Source: Rheum nobile (taxonomy: Eukaryota > Streptophyta > Magnoliopsida > Caryophyllales > Polygonaceae). Taken from it: DNA of 64,000 nucleotides. Made by a program: the position numbers and the translations under genes. This document shows positions 58,084 through 64,000 of this stretch, in pieces (position 1 is the stretch's first letter; every line of letters starts with the position of its first letter). The DNA is taken from positions 744,001 to 808,000 of the forward strand of contig WOAB01000127.1 of assembly GCA_027886185.1 (NCBI GenBank). Reading direction: 5' to 3'. A model generated the notes under the pieces. It was not told where the DNA came from and made no database searches. It saw only the letters and a program-made list of their open reading frames with translations.

Positions 58084-59205
58084 TGTAGGATCGTGATTGT
58101 TAGAGTAATAACAAGGGAACTGAGAATACAGATATTCAGTTCCCTTCGCAGCGGAAATAAACAATCAAAATAAATGAACAAGTTCCTTATAGTGGAAACC
58201 TTTGATTGCCAACTAGCAATCTAGGATAAAAACCACTACCTTTCTTTCGAAAGGATTTCAAGGTCTACTTCTTGATTTCTTATCACTTCGGTTACAGATT
58301 ACCCTAAGAACAAACACACAGTTTCTTTGTCTTATATACAGTTAGACAATCCTAGGTAAACTTAACAGCAAGTATAATCAATCACAGAAGCAGTCCTAAC
58401 CACTAAGGAACCAACTCACTTACAGTCACAGGAACTAGCACACAGCTCTCAGATTCCTTGATTGGTTCCTCTCGATCTTGGTTTGAGTTGACGATCTGTT
58501 TGAAGCTTCACACTTTGATGTTTGCTATAGAGTGTGATTCTGTTGTGATGCTTGAAGATAACAACGGAGCTTATCTTTCTTATATAGTGGATCCTCGAGG
58601 TTGGATCTTCTCTTGGTTCCCACAGAGCAAGCTTGACCTAGGTTGTGTGGTAATCCTTGATTCACGCTGACTTAGACATGTACCAACAACCTAGGCAACT
58701 CAGAATCCACATTGGTTGGTCAACTGCTTCAGACAAGTCTGTCATGTCGTTGTCCAACTCCTTTCGTCTGAGGTTCAGCAACCTAGACACTTTGGAACTA
58801 TCCTCTGGATGGTGACAACCTTGTGTCACGTCGCTTTCAGCAACCTTTGTCCGAGGTTCAGCGTTCTAGACATTTTGGAGCTTTCCTTTGGATGTTGGCA
58901 GACTTTTAGAAGCTTTGCTCAAGTCGCTTTCACCATCTTTTGTCCGAGGTTCTGTGTTCCCAGCTTCATCGGGAAGAGCAAAGTCACGTGTTGCATTTCT
59001 GGGCACTTCTGGGTTCCTTTGGCTTGCTTGTTTGGTTTTTTTATCTTGTTTGGCTTCCATGGTTTCAACAATTGTCCTGTGGTTCCTTTAAACACATCTT
59101 TGAAATAATACATTAGTATCAAAGTATTTGTCATCTTCAAAAGTAGAGAAACTGAGGAAAGAAACTCTCATGGGAACTGAGGTTCCTGAGTTCTGTTTCC
59201 TAACA
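58084..59205 (-). repeat. E4 5' LTR (1122 bp)
   Basis: Plus-strand limits TGTAGGATCG and TTCCTAACA; matches the split 3' LTR closely. The minus-strand TATA box CTATATAA lies at 58580-58587. The right target copy is CTATG at 59206-59210. Confidence 0.95.
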
Positions 59206-59210
59206 CTATG

Positions 59211-60300
59211 TCCTTTACGCTAGATCTGGCGTTCATTGTTTTCCATGTGTTACTGTCTTTTTTCTTCCAATTTGATTTGGACGTTGATGTTTTAGGAAGG
59301 TCGTTCTCCATGGCATAGATCGTGTTAGTACTTTTCGAATTCGGCTGAACTTGTGAATTTTGAATTGGCGCTCGTCTAGTATCATGGGCGGACCTACGTA
59401 GGGACCAGTAGAGGCATGGCCCCCATAGAAAAAAAATATTACTTCCAATTTCCAACCCTAAAAACTAAACTCCTTTTCCACATTATCTCATACCTGATGC
59501 TACCTCCATGGCTTTTTTTCTCCCTGTTCAATTGAATGCACAGTGTGTGTATGTGATATGACTAGGATGTTCAGATTATACAGCTTACCCAAAAGTTTTT
59601 GTTTCTCTACATACTAAATGAATTAGATTGGGTGCTTTGAGAAACATCCTATGTCGAAAGTGGACTAATAAAATAATCATAGTACAAGATGAGATCATCT
59701 TCAATTTTTATTTTCGATAAAGGGTAAATTGAGTTGATATGGGATAGAACATACAAAGTTTATGTTCACCAAATATAAAGCATATCCACCTCTGTCGAGA
59801 TAAAAAAGAGTACTCCTAAGTAATGTTTTGTTGCTTAAACCACTGAATTAATCAACTAACCTCAATTTATCATTCTTGTCCTTGTGGGCATGAAGAGAAT
59901 TTTTATTATACATATGTTATGTTATGTTCACTCACTCTAGCTTAATTCTTGCTTTGTTGAATTTTTTCCACCTACTCCCTGCATTGCTGAATCTTTTGTT
60001 TTGTAATCGTATACCCCTCATGGGAAAATCTCTTAATTTGTTGTTAATAATAACTGCATCGGGCTAATCTCGTCATATTAACAACAAAAAAATTATTGTG
60101 TGAGATTGTAATTAAATTTGATTTTAGCTACGCAGGATTTGTGCCCCCACTGGATGAAAATCTTGTGTTCGGCCCTGCCCAGGATCATCGTCAATCATAT
60201 CCTCTGAAGCATCCGCTAGGAATTGGAATCTTGACCTTGTAGATTCGTCCACCTTCCTCGGAAGTGCAGCCTTGCCTATTTGGGTATAAATAGAGATTTA
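59211..60300. mobile_element. Flank with a probable small TIR element (about 59388-60178)
   Basis: ATCATGGGCGGACCTACGTA (from 59384) and, reversed from the right end, TGGGCAGGGCCGAAC (about 60164-60178) form a weak inverted pair. The subterminal GGCATGGCCCCCAT and GTGCCCCCACTGG are like those of the element at 21678-22296. The interior is AT-rich and non-coding. ATCAT flanks both sides, but a clear 8-bp duplication was not found. The rest of the interval shows no gene. Confidence 0.45.
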
Positions 60301-60843
60301 TGTGAGGTTTCTTTTGGTTTATAAAAACCCCGTTCAACACGGGTTTCCCCAACCGAGTTTGATTTACCCAGATTTGATTGGCCTAGTCTGCCATTTGCAT
60401 ATATACCCTACCCTCTTTGTTTTTTGCAAAACTACCCCGTCCAAAATTTTTCCTTCTTTTTTTGCAAAAATACCCCCCAAATAAATTGGTAAAATTAAAA
60501 TAGACTTTTCTTTTTCTTTTGAAAAACAAAATATGAGACGACAAAGGTTTTGTTGTTTAAAAAAAAGACAAATTTAATTCTGGCCAAATTTGAAATTGAA
60601 AATGAAACTTGCTACAGAAAACTGAAATGGTTTTTTAACTTTCACTTCACCGTCTCCATCCTCCTATAAACGAGAGTTTTCTAAAGAACCCTAAATCAAC
60701 CCAGATTGCAGGTTTCTCATGAAGAACCCAAAATCAAACCCGAAAGGTTTCTCCTAAAGGTCCATCGTCTCTATCGTAAACTCAAAATGTTTCTCCTGTT
60801 GTAAACTCCATAATCTCCCTAAGGTCCATCGTTAGCGGGAGTC
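60301..60843. other. Spacer, no gene seen
   Basis: AT-rich, with words such as TTTGCAAAACTACCCC and TTGCAAAAATACCCCCC typical of non-coding plant repeats. Frame 60302-60484 has no recognised domain. Confidence 0.4.
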
Positions 60844-61060
60844 GCGCTTCTGATCCTTCCTCCGACGATGGCGCAAAATTGCAAGTGTTTCATCGACGAA
60901 GCCCTTCAATGACGTTCGCTCGCGCTTCTGAATCATCCTCTGACGACGGCGCCAAATTTCAGGTGTTCCACCGACGACGCGCTTCTGAATCTTCCTCCGA
61001 CGACGACACCAAATTTTAGGTGTTCCACCGATGACGCCATTCGGCTCGCGCTTCCAATTC
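60844..61060 (+). repeat. Tandem repeat of a 60-70 bp coding-like unit, about three copies
   Basis: The unit CGCGCTTCTGAATCATCCTC begins at about 60844, 60913 and 60977. In one plus-strand frame it reads RASESSSDDGAKFQVFHRRR repeatedly, then a stop; start codons are weak. It is GC-richer than its surroundings and could be an exon or 5' leader relic. The sequence from 61061 to 61762 shows no gene. Confidence 0.6.
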
Positions 61061-61762
61061 ATCTTCCTCTTTTGTCTATCTCGTTCAAGCCTTCGAGGTA
61101 TGTCCTTCATTTTAGGGTTGTAGCCATTCAATGCCGTTTTAGGGTTGCTTCACTGTTGTTCATTGGGTATTAGGGTTGAGTCACTGTTGTTCGTTTTAGG
61201 GTTTAGTCACTATTGTTCTTTTGACCTGAAATGAACCGAACTTCAATGCAGCGATTTATATAAACTTGTGAAAACTGGTTAAAAAAGACCCTTGTGGTAG
61301 AAATGGGGATGGTAGCTTAAATTGATTAATATAAACCTGTGGAAACCCTGTATGTAGACTGAATGTACTATTTCTTAAGTTATATTGTCACAATAAACAA
61401 TGAGAATGTCAAATAAGTTTTTATTTTTGTCACAATTGCACGAATTACCATTGGTTGAAAACTTCATGTCAGTGTTGTTGATATTTTTGTCACATGGTAT
61501 AGTTATATTGTTGAAATAAACAATTAAAATGTCAGTTTGTGAAACATTGTTGTGTGTTAAAAGTTAATGTATTTATTTGTCTCACTTTATAGCTTTCTTC
61601 CTCTCGCAACTTCCTTCTCTTCTCCTCTGATCTCTACATCTCAGTATGATCATTTTTGTGCATAGAAAAAACTGAAATGTTGATATTCTTTATTGTTTGT
61701 CTATGTCCACCAGGCCAACTGAAGTGTTGTAGTCGATTAAAGAATACACGGGGGAATTTGAA

Positions 61763-62919
61763 ATGGCTAAAAAGGTAAATTTTGGTTTAGCTCATTCTTA
61801 CTAGTTTTTCATATTTCACATCATGTAGTTTTTAAGTATATGTTTCTTTTGTATTTATTGACCTCATATAATTTATATTATTTAGGGTCATTTATTGAGA
61901 TTTGAAGGGAAAAACTTTCAAGGCAGAGTCAACAAAAACCGTCGACGTGAAATGCTGAAAATATTGAGAAATGCCTCTCCCATGTGGACTGGCAGAGGAT
62001 AATAGATAGTCCATTTGGACCAACTGTGAAGATGGTTCATCAACAAACCTTTTCATACCAGCTTGTGCATTACGTTTTATTTCGTCAAGTAGAAACGAGC
62101 AAGTTGTGGGAGACGTGGTATATGAGACCTTGGTTGAGCTGGAGATCCTATTTATGCGTACACGGGATGAGAGCCCTTTGAAATATAAGATGGCATTATT
62201 GATTATATTAGAGGGCGTCATTCTTGGGGTTGAGAAAAAAGGTTCGCATAAGCATGGGTCATGTCAAATTATTGACTAATATCGATCGATTAACTAAATT
62301 CTCGTGGGGCAGGGTTAGCTACATTGAAACTCACCAGGGATTGAGTTCAACGGTGAAGAATAGATTGGAAACAGTACAAACAAGCAGAGACTCAAGTGCA
62401 AGGTTCGGTTACAAACTCAAAGGGTTGCCAATGGCCTTTCAGGTAACATGACAAGATGTAATGTATATAGTTTTAAAGTTGGTATTGTAATTACAATATA
62501 TTGATGGTTTCTTACAAGAAATAAGAATCATACTGACAAGAAAAATTGCGCTTCAAGTATGGCTATTTGAAGCTGTAAAACCAATTGTTTCAGCGTTTGC
62601 ACATTTGGTGGATAATGAGGCTTATCCACGCGGTCTACGATGGTCATCTGATTCACAACCTGATGCGACGGCTGTGGAGTCTTTCTTGGGGAAGGCTACA
62701 TCTCGTTTTATTCCAAATGTGGTGTTAATAGAGGAAGAAGTTGAGGTGGAGGTCTTAAAAGGATGTAAATTTGTTGGAGAAGTGAAGGACACTTACTTTG
62801 ACAAGGCAGTTGAGAAATTCAAGCTAAGTAATAAGAGGTCTATCAATGGTAGAAGAAAAGGAAAGAATGTTTCGGCCCCTGTCCCGACTGCGAAGTCCTC
62901 AAGCCTGGATGCAAGATAG
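61763..62919 (+). pseudogene. DUF1985-type gene, frame-broken (Ulp1/MULE-associated family)
   Basis: A short first exon ATGGCTAAAAAG (61763-61774) is followed by a GT/AG intron and an exon from 61886 (GHLLRFEGKNFQGR). The frame changes near 61983 to read SPFGPTVKMVHQQTFSYQLV and VHYVLFRQVETS. It changes again near 62095 to VVGDVVYETLVEL, ILEGVILGVEKKVR, INWGR-like LTKFSWGRVSYIE and FGYKLKGLPMAFQ. After a probable intron it continues with LQVWLFEAV, LRWSSDSQPDATAVESFLG and a basic tail ending at 62919. This order matches plant DUF1985 proteins, often fused to Ulp1-like cysteine proteases and linked with Mutator-like transposons. Function is unknown; two frame breaks suggest it is decayed. Confidence 0.6.
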
Positions 62920-63491
62920 TTGATGTGCGCTATGAAAGAGCTTCATGAGCGTATGAGTAATTTGGAAAACCAAGTGGAAGCAGGATTTAGTCTATAAAAA
63001 AACACTTGGGCATAGTGGAACAAATGATGAAGAAGAGGACATTCAACAACTCAGATATCCACAACAACTCAGATGCAACAAATGATGATGAAGAGAACAT
63101 TGAACAGGAGGAAGGGGAGGTAAGATAACTGTCAACAATCGTTATTCTATTTTGGTAACTTAGATTTTTATTTCCTGCAAGCTGAAGCAATATTTTTGTC
63201 GGAATGTAGAATATGAATGTCATATTAAAAAGTTAAAATGACACTGTTTTTCAACTTTATATTGATACAATAAGTTATACTTCTGGTAAGTTAAAGCTCT
63301 CTTTTTGCCAAACACTATAGCAGGAATGTCATAGTAACAAAATATAAAGTCAGTGTTTTTAAGTTTGATGGATGCATAAAGCTCTCTTTTTGTCGAACTA
63401 TATTTTAGGAATGTCATATTTACAACTTAATATGTTTAGATTGATGCACCTAGTTATAACTCTTTCAAGTTAAAGCTAATTTTTTATGTAT
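62920..63491 (+). other. Downstream region with coiled-coil remnant, no intact gene
   Basis: MKELHERMSNLENQVEAGFS (about 62935-62996) suggests a short coiled coil before a stop. Then duplicated CAACAACTCAGAT words (63046, 63061) and AT-rich sequence, possibly introns of the same locus. Repeated AAAGCTCTCTTTTTG words occur at 63292 and 63378. Confidence 0.4.
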
Positions 63492-64000
63492 TGAAGCAGA
63501 ATGTTGTACATGGTCGTGATGAGGATGTCAAAATGGATGGAATGGGGGGGGGGGGGTCTGCTTCAAATCCCCTACAGGATGACGATGATGATGGTGACAT
63601 TCAAGTCGACAATGGCAATTTAGGATATATGGTTGTTTATCGAAAGCAAAAGGATGATGATGATGATGGTGTAGGCGAAAATGCCAAGCTACCAGATGAA
63701 GGTAGTGTAGAAAAGCAAAAGGATGATGATGTTGATGGTGCAGGCGACAATGGCAAGCTACCAGCTGAAGGTAGTGTTGAAAAGGAAAAGGATGATGATG
63801 GTGCAGGCGACAATGCCAGTGTAGAAAAGCAGAAGGATGATGATGATGATGATGATGATGATGGTGTAGGCGACAATGCCAAGCTACTGGTGGAAGGTGG
63901 TGTAGTAAAGCAGAAGGTTGATGATGTTGAGGGTCTAGTCCAGGTTGGGGGTAAATATGGAGAAACGATGACAAAAGAAGAAGCAAATGTGAAAGGAGAA
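63492..64000 (+). CDS. Acidic repeat ORF, 3' end beyond the window
   Basis: A plus-strand frame is open from about 63495 to the window edge. It holds about four copies of a 20-25 residue unit like GSVEKQKDDDDDGVGDNAKL, with unit lengths differing mainly in the Asp run. (GAT)n runs lie at about 63651-63670 and 63836-63861, and a run of twelve G at 63545 may cause slippage. No start codon is assigned; this may be a downstream exon of the DUF1985 locus. Minus-strand His-rich frames here are shadows. Function is unknown. Confidence 0.5.

Larger units (their letters stand above)
42078..59205 (-). mobile_element. E4: nearly full-length Sirevirus-type Copia element
   Basis: The target duplication CTATG (42073-42077, 59206-59210) and matching LTRs define the element. 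Without insertion G it is about 9.5 kb. Minus-strand order is 5' LTR (58084-59205), Met primer site, gag, pol, a third envelope-like ORF, multiple purine tracts and the 3' LTR (42078-42419 plus 50047-50828). Gag is open; pol has frameshifts and an RNase H deletion. The LTRs differ by few substitutions and small indels, suggesting recent insertion. Confidence 0.93.

Noticed and set aside
63528..63986. His/Pro-rich minus-strand ORF
   Set aside because: Shadow of the plus-strand Asp-rich repeat.

Overview
The window looks like a repeat-rich stretch of flowering-plant nuclear DNA, probably from a eudicot. The evidence is plant LTR-retrotransposon lineages (Athila/Tat-like, Tekay/Del-like and Sirevirus-type Copia), an intron-bearing relic of a plant SDE3-type RNA helicase, and a DUF1985-type gene of the kind often carried near plant Ulp1/Mutator-like sequences. 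I see no bacterial, organellar or viral genome features, no CRISPR array and no rRNA or tRNA gene. Family names come from recognised motifs, not database searches.

Layout. (1) 1-1063: short flank with two weak ORFs. (2) 1064-10844: LTR element A (TSD GTTGC) whose 3' LTR is split by non-autonomous element C (4250-9538, TSD CTAAG). C carries an aspartate-tRNA primer site, a gag-position ORF and many copies of the palindrome CCGCGATCGCGG. (3) 10850-16307: broken SDE3-like helicase gene on the minus strand, a (GA)n tract and AT-rich spacer. (4) 16308-24931: minus-strand element B with about 2.9 kb LTRs and almost no internal region; its right LTR holds a MULE-like element that itself holds a small TIR element. 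(5) 24932-42077: decayed Ty3/gypsy element D (5' LTR, gag and protease scraps), broken up by an inverted solo LTR related to A and by a rearranged cluster of Sirevirus fragments E1 (+), E2 (-) and E3 (-). (6) 42078-59205: a nearly full-length minus-strand Sirevirus E4 (TSD CTATG) with an uninterrupted gag, decayed pol and a third envelope-like ORF. Its 3' LTR is split by G (42420-50041, TSD CTTAC), a Tekay-like element with gag but no pol. (7) 59206-64000: gene-like flank with a small TIR-like element, a coding-like tandem repeat, a frame-broken DUF1985 gene and an acidic repeat ORF that runs off the window.

How the parts relate. Almost everything is nested transposons. C sits in A, the TIR element in the MULE in B, D in B, the solo LTR and E1-E3 in D, and G in E4. 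C, G and B lack pol, so if mobile they would depend on enzymes supplied by relatives. D, E2, E3 and E4 pol are broken by stops and frameshifts, while E4 gag and G gag are open.

No clear new enzyme system was found. The most unusual signals are short hairpins whose stems change together just upstream of the polypurine tracts of A and C, the CCGCGATCGCGG arrays in C, three in-frame TAG codons spaced exactly 15 nt apart between gag and pol in E4, and the third ORF of E4 with a promoter-like leader.
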